A stretch of DNA of 64,000 nucleotides from Pseudomonadota bacterium (GTDB lineage Bacteria > Pseudomonadota > Gammaproteobacteria > Burkholderiales > Burkholderiaceae_E), in assembly GCA_029779435.1 (NCBI GenBank), contig JAKPAM010000076.1, positions 1-64,000 on the forward strand, read 5' to 3'. The position numbers and the translations under genes are program-made. Of the stretch, positions 42,056 through 49,841 are shown piece after piece; positions within the stretch are counted from its first letter, which is position 1; each line of letters opens with the position of its first letter. The notes beneath the pieces were generated by a model. The model saw only the letters and a list, made by a program, of their open reading frames with translations. It made no database searches and was not told where the DNA came from.

Positions 42056-43912
42056 TCACTCCAGCGGCGGCGGCGCGGCGCGGAACGCGGCTTCGGTGAT
42101 GCCGCCGCCCGGCTCCTGCACGCCGACGTTCGAGAACGTCGTCGCGCTGAACGCCTGCCACGAGTTCTTCACCAGCTTGCTGCGCGACGTCATCGCCGAC
42201 GGCACGACGAACGGCCAGGACGTCGTCGCGTCGCGATAGTAGTCGGTGCCGACCTGCACGAGCAGGCGCGCGTTGCCGCGATCATCGGTCCGGCTCGGAT
42301 CGTCCTGGACCAGCCTCGCCTGCAGCGTCACGAACAACGCGGCGATATCGGTCGGCGGAATCGTCACACGACCACGATCCCACCAGCCATGCCACGCGTA
42401 GTTCGTGTTCGAAGGCGGCTTGATGTCGGCCGATCCATCGGCGTTGGTGCGGCGTGTCTCCGGGGTCGTCGCGCCGAACAGCGTCGACTTGCCGTACACC
42501 GCGCCGCTGACGCCGGCACTGGTGCCCAGCGATACCCATTGACCGCTGGACTTGCTCTTGTAGTAAGCGCGGAAGTTGCGGATCTGCACACGGGTGTTCG
42601 GCGCGTTGTGGCCGACGCCGTCGAAGAGCACGACCCATGGCAGCGCGGCACGCAGGTAATCACCGCTGGCGCGCCCGGGGTTGGCGGCCTTCCACCACGA
42701 CGGCGTGTTGGTCAGGCGCGGATCGTTGCCCATCATCACGTAGCCGGGACCGACGTACCATCCCGAGCTCTGGCTCTCATAACCCCGCAGCACCGCGTCG
42801 TTGCGCAGCTTCATGTCGTTGACGATCGTGTCGACCGTATTGATCGTGCCGGTGACGGTGGACGGCGAAGACGACGAGGGAGACGACGAAGAGACGCCCG
42901 ACGACGAGGATGACGAGGAGGAGGATGACGATGAAGACGATCCCCCCGACGGACTGGTCGACGGCGGCGTGGTCGGGCCGGTGGACGACGAGGTCGATTC
43001 GCTCTCGGACGACCCGCCGCCGCCCGGCTTGCCGGACGACGTGTCGGTATCGAGCGCGCTGGTCATCCACGACAGCGTCGCGGCGTTGTAGTGCGCGCGC
43101 GGATAGGGATGGCCCGCTTCGGGAATCGATTTGTCGTACTGGCGAGCGTCGCCGACGATCTTCGCCTGCAGCAGCGCGTACGCTTCCTCGTACGTGCGCG
43201 CGCTGGTGAAGTACTCGCTGCTGGCGAGGTTGGCCCAGGCCTGCACCGAACTGCTGGTCGGCGAGTTGCCGCCCGGATACCAGTCGACCAGGTCGTGGAA
43301 GATCTTCTGCACGGCCTGCAGCGGCGTCAGGCGCAGCGTCGGCGTCGCACCGCTGGGCGCATCGGTCTGCGTCAGCGCTTCCATCCAGTCGAGCGTCGGC
43401 GCGTTGTAGTCGGCCCGCGGGTAAGGATGGCCATTGACGGGAACCTTGCCGTCGTACTTGCGTGCATCGGCCAGGATCGCGGCCTGCACGCCTTGGTACG
43501 CCTGGTCGAACGTGCGCGACGAATCGAACCAGACGCGCGACGCATAGCGGGCCCATTCGCGGACCTGCGGACTGTACGGGTCGTTACCGCCCGGATACCA
43601 GTCGACCTTGTCATGGAAGATCTTCTGGACGACCTGCAGCGGCGTCAGCTTGGTCAGGTCGGACGTGGTGACCGTCGACGAACTGAGCGCCGCCTTGGTC
43701 GAGATCGCCACGATGCGTCCGGCAGCGGCCTGGCCGGACGCATCCGTGGCGGAGTTCGCGGCATCCGCGGACGCCGGCGCGCCATCCGCGCCGGAACCAC
43801 CGCCACCGCAGGCGGTAAGCGCTGCCGTCAGCGCGAAGGTAAGGCCGGCTGCGAGCGTCCGCGCCGGTTGCCGGCGCACGAAGAGCCGGTCGATATCAAT
43901 CATTATCGACAT
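42056..43912 (-). CDS. Lipoprotein with two ~92-residue repeats and a poly-Ser linker
   Basis: A 618-residue protein I do not recognise. A signal peptide ends in a lipobox (ALTAC), so it is probably lipid-anchored. Residues ~89-180 and ~195-287 are direct repeats sharing LTPLQ-VQKIFHD, VDWYPGGN, the GHPYPRA-YNA block and a final W-M motif. An acidic/serine-rich linker with a long Ser run follows, and then a ~260-residue C-terminal domain with several Trp/Tyr (SGWYVGPGYVMMGNDPRL, HGWWDRGRV). Start at 43912 or 43903; no strong ribosome site for either. It sits upstream of the MscS-type channel gene. Confidence 0.75.
   Translation of the reverse strand: MSIMIDIDRLFVRRQPARTLAAGLTFALTAALTACGGGGSGADGAPASADAANSATDASGQAAAGRIVAISTKAALSSSTVTTSDLTKLTPLQVVQKIFHDKVDWYPGGNDPYSPQVREWARYASRVWFDSSRTFDQAYQGVQAAILADARKYDGKVPVNGHPYPRADYNAPTLDWMEALTQTDAPSGATPTLRLTPLQAVQKIFHDLVDWYPGGNSPTSSSVQAWANLASSEYFTSARTYEEAYALLQAKIVGDARQYDKSIPEAGHPYPRAHYNAATLSWMTSALDTDTSSGKPGGGGSSESESTSSSTGPTTPPSTSPSGGSSSSSSSSSSSSSSGVSSSSPSSSSPSTVTGTINTVDTIVNDMKLRNDAVLRGYESQSSGWYVGPGYVMMGNDPRLTNTPSWWKAANPGRASGDYLRAALPWVVLFDGVGHNAPNTRVQIRNFRAYYKSKSSGQWVSLGTSAGVSGAVYGKSTLFGATTPETRRTNADGSADIKPPSNTNYAWHGWWDRGRVTIPPTDIAALFVTLQARLVQDDPSRTDDRGNARLLVQVGTDYYRDATTSWPFVVPSAMTSRSKLVKNSWQAFSATTFSNVGVQEPGGGITEAAFRAAPPPLE
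43052..43648 (-). repeat. Direct repeat pair in lipoprotein gene
   Basis: Two units, 43373-43648 and 43052-43330, encode about 92 residues each with the same order of conserved motifs. They are separated by a 14-residue spacer and have diverged, so the duplication is not recent. Confidence 0.75.
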
Positions 43913-44001
43913 GTATGCAAAAAACCGAATTTCGAAGTAAGCGACGCACCCGCCCCTGCGGCCTCTGTCGAGGCCAGGGGTTCGAGCGGTCACGAAGGCA
44001 T

Positions 44002-44017
44002 CAGCCGATATCGGCTG
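44002..44017. promoter_or_regulatory. 16-bp perfect palindrome upstream of lipoprotein gene
   Basis: CAGCCGATATCGGCTG is a perfect palindrome about 90 bases upstream of the lipoprotein/channel start. It has the form of a dimeric repressor site. No regulator can be named; the small HTH gene is close by. Confidence 0.4.
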
Positions 44018-44161
44018 GACGAGCGCGTCCACCTCGGCAAGCGTTGCAAGGTGAGCGAGGTACGCGTGGCAGGCTGGCTGAACGATCCGCGCGGCGGATC
44101 ACCAAACCATCACGATGGATTACGCGGAGCGAAGTGTAATCGACTAGCGTCCGTATAATTT

Positions 44162-44167
44162 TGTCAA
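44162..44167 (-). promoter_or_regulatory. Perfect TTGACA hexamer on the minus strand
   Basis: TTGACA reads on the minus strand at 44167-44162. The best -10 candidates downstream at 15-18 bases are weak. On the opposite strand a perfect TATAAT (44154-44159) lies in the same place. The area is AT-rich and probably holds the promoter of the lipoprotein/channel operon. Confidence 0.35.
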
Positions 44168-44198
44168 GATGCGCCGATATGTCGACGATTGTGAACGT

Positions 44199-44585
44199 CT
44201 AAGTATCGTCAACTATTTCGACACCTGGCGGCGGCTTATGTGCACCTAGTTGGAGCAGGCAATGCCATGCGGCCGCATTGGACCGTCTGTGTTGGCGCTG
44301 CTGCTCGCGCTGTTGCTCGATGAGGCCGCGCTCGGCCATGGGCAAGCGATCCTCGCGCACGACGCGAAACTGCTGCAGACCGCGCCGGACGTCATAGTCG
44401 TCGGCGGCGACCCGGCCTTGTCGTTCCAGTGAATGAACGATCGCGTTGACGCTGCGGTATTCGATCCGCGTGCGTTCAGCGATCTGCCTGAGCGTCGTGC
44501 ATCCTTGTCGGATGGATTCGACGACCTGTCGTGTCCCGTCGCCCCATTTGCGACGGCGCACCCCATCTCCGGTGTCACTCGGCAT
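44199..44585 (-). CDS. Small HTH DNA-binding protein, unknown role
   Basis: A 128-residue protein. The segment TLRQIAERTRIEYRSVNAIV, followed by HSLERQGRV, looks like a winged-helix recognition fold (residues ~27-55). The rest is basic and glutamine-rich (EQQREQQRQHRR), with no other domain. The ATG at 44585 has AAGGAG eleven bases upstream; longer versions starting further upstream have poor sequence. The gene stands alone between the lipoprotein/channel operon and the acyl-CoA dehydrogenase genes. Resembles short phage or plasmid-type regulators in size and style, but no family is recognised. Confidence 0.55.
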   Translation of the reverse strand: MPSDTGDGVRRRKWGDGTRQVVESIRQGCTTLRQIAERTRIEYRSVNAIVHSLERQGRVAADDYDVRRGLQQFRVVREDRLPMAERGLIEQQREQQRQHRRSNAAAWHCLLQLGAHKPPPGVEIVDDT

Positions 44586-44821
44586 GCGATTCCCCACTCC
44601 TTGACTGGCGGGTTGCACTTCGGATTCTCGCGGCCGAACGCTGCGGCGCGGACATCCTGTAGGCGGGTCAAGGCGGCGAATCCGAACGACGAAAGCGAAC
44701 GACGGATGCGCCACATGCCGACACGATTGGACAGAGACGGTTGTCCAAGGACCCTGAACGGCACGCACGATAGCCAAATTTGCAATTATTTGCAATCAGT
44801 GCGGGCTTTGCGCGATGCGCT

Positions 44822-46039
44822 TCACAGGCCAAGCATCATCTTGGCCATGATGTCGCGCTGTATCTCCGACGATCCGCCGAAGATCGTGTGCGCGCGCGAA
44901 TTCAGGTAGCTGGACGTGATCGGCATCACCGCCGGCGAGGCGATCTCGCGCGTCGACGCCGCGATGTCATCGTCGTACAGCGGCCGCCGCGATTCCCAGA
45001 CCAGCGCCTGCGCACCGATCAGCTCGACGCCCAGCCGCGTGATCGCCTGCTTGATCTCGCTGGCGCGCAGCTTGAGCATCGACGATATCGCCCCTGGATT
45101 CTGGCCGGTCTGCAGTGACGAGATCACGCGCAGCTCGGTCATTTCCAACGCATCGATGTCGTTCTCGATCTCGATGATCCGCGCCTGCACCAGTGGATCA
45201 TCGAGCCGGCACGACGGTGCCGACAGCGCGGCCCCGGCGGCCGCGGCTTCGGCCTTGGCGAGCTCGCGCCGCATGCGCGCGGCCGCTAACCCACCGCCGC
45301 GCTCGAACTCGAGCAGGTACTTACCATAGGTCCAGCCGCGTCCTTCTTCGCCGACGCGATTGGCGACAGGAATGCGCACGTCATCGAAGAACACCTGGTT
45401 GAACTCGTGCTCGCCGCCGATCGTGCGGATCGGCCGCACCGTGATGCCGGGGGTGTCCATATCGATCAGAACGAACGTGATGCCGTCCTGCTTGCGGCCG
45501 GCATCGTCGGTGCGCACGAGCGCGAACATGCGATTGGCATGGTGCGCATGCGTCGTCCAGATCTTGGTGCCGTTGATCACATAGTGGTCGCCGTCACGTA
45601 CCGCGCGCGTCTTGAGCGATGCGAGGTCCGAGCCCGAGCCGGGTTCGGAATACCCCTGGCACCAGTAGTCATCGCCGGACAGCATCCGGGGTAAGTAGAA
45701 CGCCTTCTGCTCCGGCGTGCCGAACCCGATGATCACCGGGCCGACCATGCGGATGCCCATCGGCGTGATCGTCGGGGTGCCGGCGCGCGCGCACTCGGCT
45801 TCGAACAGGTAGCGCTGCGTGGGCGTCCAGCCCGGTCCGCCGTATTCGCGCGGCCAACCGGGCGCGGCCCAGCCTTTGTCGTACAAGGCCTTGTGCCAGC
45901 CGCGATTGACGTCCGGCTCCGGAAACACCGAGGTCGTGCGCGCGAACTCGTCCTGGCGGCGCGGCGGCAGGTGCGCGGCGATGAAGGCGCGCACCTCGTC
46001 GCGGAAGGCCCGTTCCTCGGCCGAAAATCCCAGATCCAT
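44822..46039 (-). CDS. Acyl-CoA dehydrogenase 1
   Basis: A 405-residue FAD flavoenzyme that introduces the alpha,beta double bond in an acyl-CoA. N-terminal helix MDLGFSAEERAFRDEVRAF, the FAD/substrate segment CQGYSEPGSGSDLASLKTRA near residue 130, and the C-terminal TIFGGSSEIQRDIMAKMML (FAD-binding tail). GAGGAGA six bases before the ATG supports the start at 46039. It follows the second acyl-CoA dehydrogenase gene by eleven bases, so the two are one operon. Paired genes of this kind can encode heteromeric enzymes for sterol side chains or aromatic acyl groups. Confidence 0.88.
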   Translation of the reverse strand: MDLGFSAEERAFRDEVRAFIAAHLPPRRQDEFARTTSVFPEPDVNRGWHKALYDKGWAAPGWPREYGGPGWTPTQRYLFEAECARAGTPTITPMGIRMVGPVIIGFGTPEQKAFYLPRMLSGDDYWCQGYSEPGSGSDLASLKTRAVRDGDHYVINGTKIWTTHAHHANRMFALVRTDDAGRKQDGITFVLIDMDTPGITVRPIRTIGGEHEFNQVFFDDVRIPVANRVGEEGRGWTYGKYLLEFERGGGLAAARMRRELAKAEAAAAGAALSAPSCRLDDPLVQARIIEIENDIDALEMTELRVISSLQTGQNPGAISSMLKLRASEIKQAITRLGVELIGAQALVWESRRPLYDDDIAASTREIASPAVMPITSSYLNSRAHTIFGGSSEIQRDIMAKMMLGL

Positions 46040-46050
46040 CCCGTGTCTCC

Positions 46051-47202
46051 TCAGATCGCCATCGCGGCGGCCGAAGCCCGGACCGCCATGCATCGTGCCA
46101 GGTGCTCGGACGAGGTTGCCGGCCAGCACTCGAACGCCATCAGGCGCTTCAGGTAAGCCCCCATGCTCAGTTCCTCGGTCATGCCCATCGCGCCGTGCAG
46201 CTGGATCGCGTTCTCGGCCACGAAGCGCGCGCCGCGCGCGATCTTCAGGCACGCGCCCGAAACGGCCCGCGCACGCTCGGCGGCGGAGAATTCCGTGCCG
46301 TCGCAGTACAGCGCAGCGCGCAGCGCCATCGAACGCGCCTCGTCGCATTGCGTGGCCATGTCGACCATACGGTGCTTGAGCACCTGGTTCGTGCCGATCG
46401 GCTGCCCGAACTGCACGCGCGTCTTCGAATAGGCGACGGTCGCGTCGATTACGGCCTGCATGCAGCCGACGGCCTCGGCACAGGCCACGGCGGCCGTCCG
46501 GTCGATGACCGCGGCCAGTGCGCCATCGACATCGGATGCCTCCGTGCCGAGCCGCGACGCGGCCGGAACGCGCACGCCATCGAGGACCAGCCGGCTGCCC
46601 AGCCGGCCATCGATCATCTCGAACGACACCGCGTCGACGCCGGGAGTGCCGCGCGGAACGATGAACAGCCGTGTCGCCTCGCCGCCGTCCCGCGCCGACA
46701 CGAGCCACGCGTCGGCGCCCGGCCCGTCGACGACCAGCGTCTTGACGCCATCGAGTCGCCAGCCCTCGCCGTCATGGGCGGCGCACGTCGCCCGCGCGCC
46801 GGTCAGCATGCCGGCCGCCGGCTCGGCATGCGCGAGTGCCACGCGCGTCCGGCCTTCGGCGATGGCGCCAAGCCACGCGGCGCGTTGAGCCTGGTCACCG
46901 AGCGCGCCGATCAGGCCCGCCGCCAACACGGCGCCGCTCAGGTAAGGCTCGAGGACGAGTCCGCGGCCAAGGCCCTCGGCGACGATCGCCACGTCGACGG
47001 TCGAACCGCCGAGGCCGCCATCATGCTCGGACTGCGGCAGAGCCAGCCAGCCGAACCCGGCCATCGCCGACCAGATGTCGGCCGAGACACGTTCGGGACT
47101 GGCCAGGATCCGCGCCCGCGCGGCGTAGTCGTAGCGTTGCGCGATGAAGCGCTCGACGCTCTGTCCGAGCAGCTTCTGCTCGTCGGTCGGATTCAGGTCC
47201 AA
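46051..47202 (-). CDS. Acyl-CoA dehydrogenase 2
   Basis: A 383-residue protein of the same superfamily but more divergent: the middle beta-domain (RLFIVPRGTPGVDAVSF) lacks the usual YSEPGSGSD text, and the C-terminal region reads IQLHGAMGMTEELSMGAYLK, the standard FAD tail. The TTG at 47202 is preferred, since GGAG lies eight bases upstream and it yields MDLNPTDEQKLLGQS; an in-frame ATG at 47232 has no ribosome site. Its divergence suggests it is the partner subunit in a heteromer with acyl-CoA dehydrogenase 1, which starts eleven bases downstream. Confidence 0.82.
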   Translation of the reverse strand: MDLNPTDEQKLLGQSVERFIAQRYDYAARARILASPERVSADIWSAMAGFGWLALPQSEHDGGLGGSTVDVAIVAEGLGRGLVLEPYLSGAVLAAGLIGALGDQAQRAAWLGAIAEGRTRVALAHAEPAAGMLTGARATCAAHDGEGWRLDGVKTLVVDGPGADAWLVSARDGGEATRLFIVPRGTPGVDAVSFEMIDGRLGSRLVLDGVRVPAASRLGTEASDVDGALAAVIDRTAAVACAEAVGCMQAVIDATVAYSKTRVQFGQPIGTNQVLKHRMVDMATQCDEARSMALRAALYCDGTEFSAAERARAVSGACLKIARGARFVAENAIQLHGAMGMTEELSMGAYLKRLMAFECWPATSSEHLARCMAVRASAAAMAI

Positions 47203-47242
47203 GGGTTCTTCTCCGGAATCGCCGGCCCGCATGGCGGCCGAC

Positions 47243-47248
47243 TATAAT
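47243..47248 (+). promoter_or_regulatory. Perfect -10 box for the amidase gene
   Basis: TATAAT on the plus strand, about 50 bases before the amidase ATG, in the short divergent gap with the acyl-CoA dehydrogenase operon. No consensus -35 is visible at 16-18 bases upstream. Confidence 0.5.
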
Positions 47249-47262
47249 GGTCATCCATAGCG

Positions 47263-47278
47263 CGCCTAAGTGTAGGCG
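47263..47278. promoter_or_regulatory. 6-bp inverted repeat in amidase leader
   Basis: CGCCTA (47263-47268) and TAGGCG (47273-47278) around AGTG. It lies just after the expected transcription start of the amidase, a good place for a repressor site or an RNA hairpin. Confidence 0.4.
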
Positions 47279-47296
47279 GGCGGTGATCGTCCCGCA

Positions 47297-48745
47297 ATGA
47301 CCTCTCCCCTGTCCCACGATCAGCATCGTCGCATCCTGCATCAGCGCCTCGATACGCATGGCGACGACCTGTCGCGGCTCGATGCGTCGAGCCTGTCGGC
47401 CGGCTACGCGCTGAAACTATGGACGCCGACGCGCGTCGTCGAGGCCTTCCTGCGCAGGATCGCGGCTCGCAACGAAGCGCTGCACGCTTATGTCGACGTC
47501 TGGGCCGACGACGCGCTCAAGGCCGCGCGGGCCGCGACGCTGGCACGCGAGGCGGGCCACGCGATCGGTCCGCTGCATGGCGTGCCGATCGCGCTGAAGG
47601 ACCTGATCGAGATCGAAGGCCGTGTCTGCACGGCCGGTTCGCCGACGCGGCGCACTTACCGCGCGCCGCATACGGCCACGCTGGTGCGCAGGCTGCTCGC
47701 GCACGGCATGATCGTGCTCGGCAAGACGCACACCGTCGAGTTCGCGTTCGGCGCCTGGGGCACCAACGAACACCTGGGCACGCCGCGCAATCCCTGGGAC
47801 GACGCGGTGCACCGTACGCCGGGCGGATCGAGCAGCGGATCGGGCGTCGCGGTGGCGGCCCGGCTCGCGCCATGGGCCATCGGCACCGATACCGGCGGCT
47901 CGGTGCGGATTCCCGCGGCATTCAATGGCCTGACCGGGCTCAAGGTGACGTTCGGGCGCATCAGCAATCACGGCATCTGCCCGCTCAGCCCGTCGCTGGA
48001 CACGCCGGGCCCGATCGCGCGCTCGGCCCTCGACGCGGCGACGCTGTTCAACGCGATGCAGGGCGAGGATCCGCTCGACCCGGCCACGCAGGGCATCATC
48101 CCGGTCGACGCGTTGTCGGGGCTGGATCTGGGCATCGCGGGCCTGCGGCTGGGACGCCTGCCCGAAGCCGACCGCGCCGGATTCCAGCCCGAGGTGCTCG
48201 CCGCCTACGACGCCGCGTTGGCCACGCTGGCCGGGGTCGGCGCGCAGGTCGTGCCGGTGACACTGCCGATGCGGCTGTCGTCCTACACGATGGCCAGCGC
48301 CGTGATGCACGGCGAAGCCTATGCGCTGTACGGCGCGCTGGCCGACGACGACACGACGCCGATGGATCGCGGCGTGCGCGCGCGCATCCGCGCCGGCGCG
48401 ATGCCGGTCGAACGCTATCTGCAGGCGCAATGGGCGCGCCAGATCAACACGTCGCGCTTCCTGGCCGCGATCGCCGACGTCGATGCGCTGCTGACGCCGA
48501 CGACGACGACGGCCGCGATTCCGGTAGCCGACGTCGACGAATCGAGCACCGCCGCGACGATCACGCGCTTCGTCAATCAGCTCGGCCTGTGCGCACTGGC
48601 AGTGCCTTGCGGATATACGGCCCAGGGGCTGCCGCTATCGCTGCAGATCGTCTGCCGCGGTTTCGCCGAAGCGCTGGCGCTGCGCATCGGTCACGCGTTC
48701 CAGCAGGCGACGCGATTCCACCTACGCGAACCGGGCGGGCTTTGA
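47297..48745 (+). CDS. Amidase signature family hydrolase
   Basis: A 482-residue cytosolic amide hydrolase with the Ser-cisSer-Lys triad: the lysine in HGVPIALKDLIEIEG near residue 103, and the serines in GGSSSGSGVAVAARL and DTGGSVRIPAAFNG (around 177-203). Length is normal for the family. It could act on an aryl or acyl amide, and its divergent placement from two acyl-CoA dehydrogenases suggests a shared catabolic theme. It is unlikely to be GatA, since no gatB or gatC is nearby. Confidence 0.88.
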   Translation: MTSPLSHDQHRRILHQRLDTHGDDLSRLDASSLSAGYALKLWTPTRVVEAFLRRIAARNEALHAYVDVWADDALKAARAATLAREAGHAIGPLHGVPIALKDLIEIEGRVCTAGSPTRRTYRAPHTATLVRRLLAHGMIVLGKTHTVEFAFGAWGTNEHLGTPRNPWDDAVHRTPGGSSSGSGVAVAARLAPWAIGTDTGGSVRIPAAFNGLTGLKVTFGRISNHGICPLSPSLDTPGPIARSALDAATLFNAMQGEDPLDPATQGIIPVDALSGLDLGIAGLRLGRLPEADRAGFQPEVLAAYDAALATLAGVGAQVVPVTLPMRLSSYTMASAVMHGEAYALYGALADDDTTPMDRGVRARIRAGAMPVERYLQAQWARQINTSRFLAAIADVDALLTPTTTTAAIPVADVDESSTAATITRFVNQLGLCALAVPCGYTAQGLPLSLQIVCRGFAEALALRIGHAFQQATRFHLREPGGL

Positions 48746-48778
48746 CCCTATTACCTCACCCCGGATACCGATGCCCGT

Positions 48779-49771
48779 TCACGAAGCTCCTCCGAACCGC
48801 AGCACCACTCGCCCCTGCGTGCCCGGATCGCGCGTCGCGGCGAAGGCGCGCGCGTAGTCGTCGGCCGGCACCTGCAGGCCGATGCGCGGCCGGACCCGGC
48901 CGCTGGCGTGCAGCGCGAAGACGCGCTCGCGCACGGACTGCATCGCCTCGGGTTCGCGCTCGCCGAACGCACGCAGGTCGACGCCGACCATCGCCGCGCC
49001 CTTGAGCAGCGCGAGGTTGGCCGGCAGCTTGCCGATCGCGCCCGCGGCAAAACCGATGACCAGCAGGCGGCCGCCCCAGCCCAGCGCGCGAAACGCCATC
49101 TCGGTGGCCGCGCCGCCGACCGGGTCGACGACGACGTCGACGCCGCCCGGCCCCGCCGCGGACTTCAACGCGTCCTTCCAGTCGGCGACGCCGGTATCGA
49201 CCACCGCGTCGGCACCGTCCTGCAACGCGGCCTCGCGCCGCGCCGCCGTGGTGGCACCGGCGATCACGCGGGCTCCGAGCGCCTTGGCGGTCTGCATCGC
49301 GGCATGGCCGACGCCGCCCATCGCTCCCAGCACGAATACGGTCTCGCCCGCCTTCAGGTGGCCGCGCAGGTCCAGCGCGTACAACGCCGTCGCATACGGC
49401 ATCGCGACCAGCGCCGATTCGACGAGCAGCGCATCATCGACCGGGCCGAGACGATGGCAGGCCTGGTACGGCATGCAGGCGGATTCGGCCCAGATGCCAT
49501 GATGCAGGCCGGCGACGCGATCGCCGACGCTCAGCGTGCCCGGCACGTCGCTGCCCACGGCCTCGACGATGCCCGAGTACTCGCTGCCGCCGATGTACGG
49601 CAGCGCCGGCTTGATCTGGTACTTGCCCTCGGCGCGCAACTGATCGACCAACGAGATGCCGGCCGCCACGATGCGCACGCGCACCTGGCCGGGACCGGGA
49701 TCGTCGCGCGGGATGTCGTCGAGCTGCCAGGGGGCGGGGGTGGCGAAGGTATGGACTCGCAGGGCTTTCAT
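48779..49771 (-). CDS. Zinc-independent NADPH:quinone oxidoreductase (MDR family)
   Basis: A 330-residue medium-chain reductase: N-terminal GroES-like domain (MKALRVHTFATPAPWQLDDI, YIGGSEYSGIVEAVG), then the nucleotide motif VFVLGAMGGVGHAAMQTAKA near residue 145. The zinc-binding cysteines and histidine of alcohol dehydrogenases are missing, as in quinone oxidoreductases. GGAGA six bases before the ATG. It is convergent with the amidase gene and followed upstream by the DUF2855 gene on the same strand. Substrate unknown. Confidence 0.87.
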   Translation of the reverse strand: MKALRVHTFATPAPWQLDDIPRDDPGPGQVRVRIVAAGISLVDQLRAEGKYQIKPALPYIGGSEYSGIVEAVGSDVPGTLSVGDRVAGLHHGIWAESACMPYQACHRLGPVDDALLVESALVAMPYATALYALDLRGHLKAGETVFVLGAMGGVGHAAMQTAKALGARVIAGATTAARREAALQDGADAVVDTGVADWKDALKSAAGPGGVDVVVDPVGGAATEMAFRALGWGGRLLVIGFAAGAIGKLPANLALLKGAAMVGVDLRAFGEREPEAMQSVRERVFALHASGRVRPRIGLQVPADDYARAFAATRDPGTQGRVVLRFGGAS

Positions 49772-49841
49772 CGTGGTCTCCGTTTTCCGCAGTCTAACCG
49801 TCCCGCACGAAGGCCTGCCCGCCCCGCGATCGAATCCGAGC

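Noticed and set aside
43091-44158. 355-codon plus-strand open frame opposite the repeat lipoprotein
   Set aside because: Arg-rich shadow of the lipoprotein repeats without any recognisable motif.
44246-44785. Alternative minus-strand open frame overlapping the HTH gene
   Set aside because: The other frame contains the HTH-like segment and has the ribosome site; this one has no motif.
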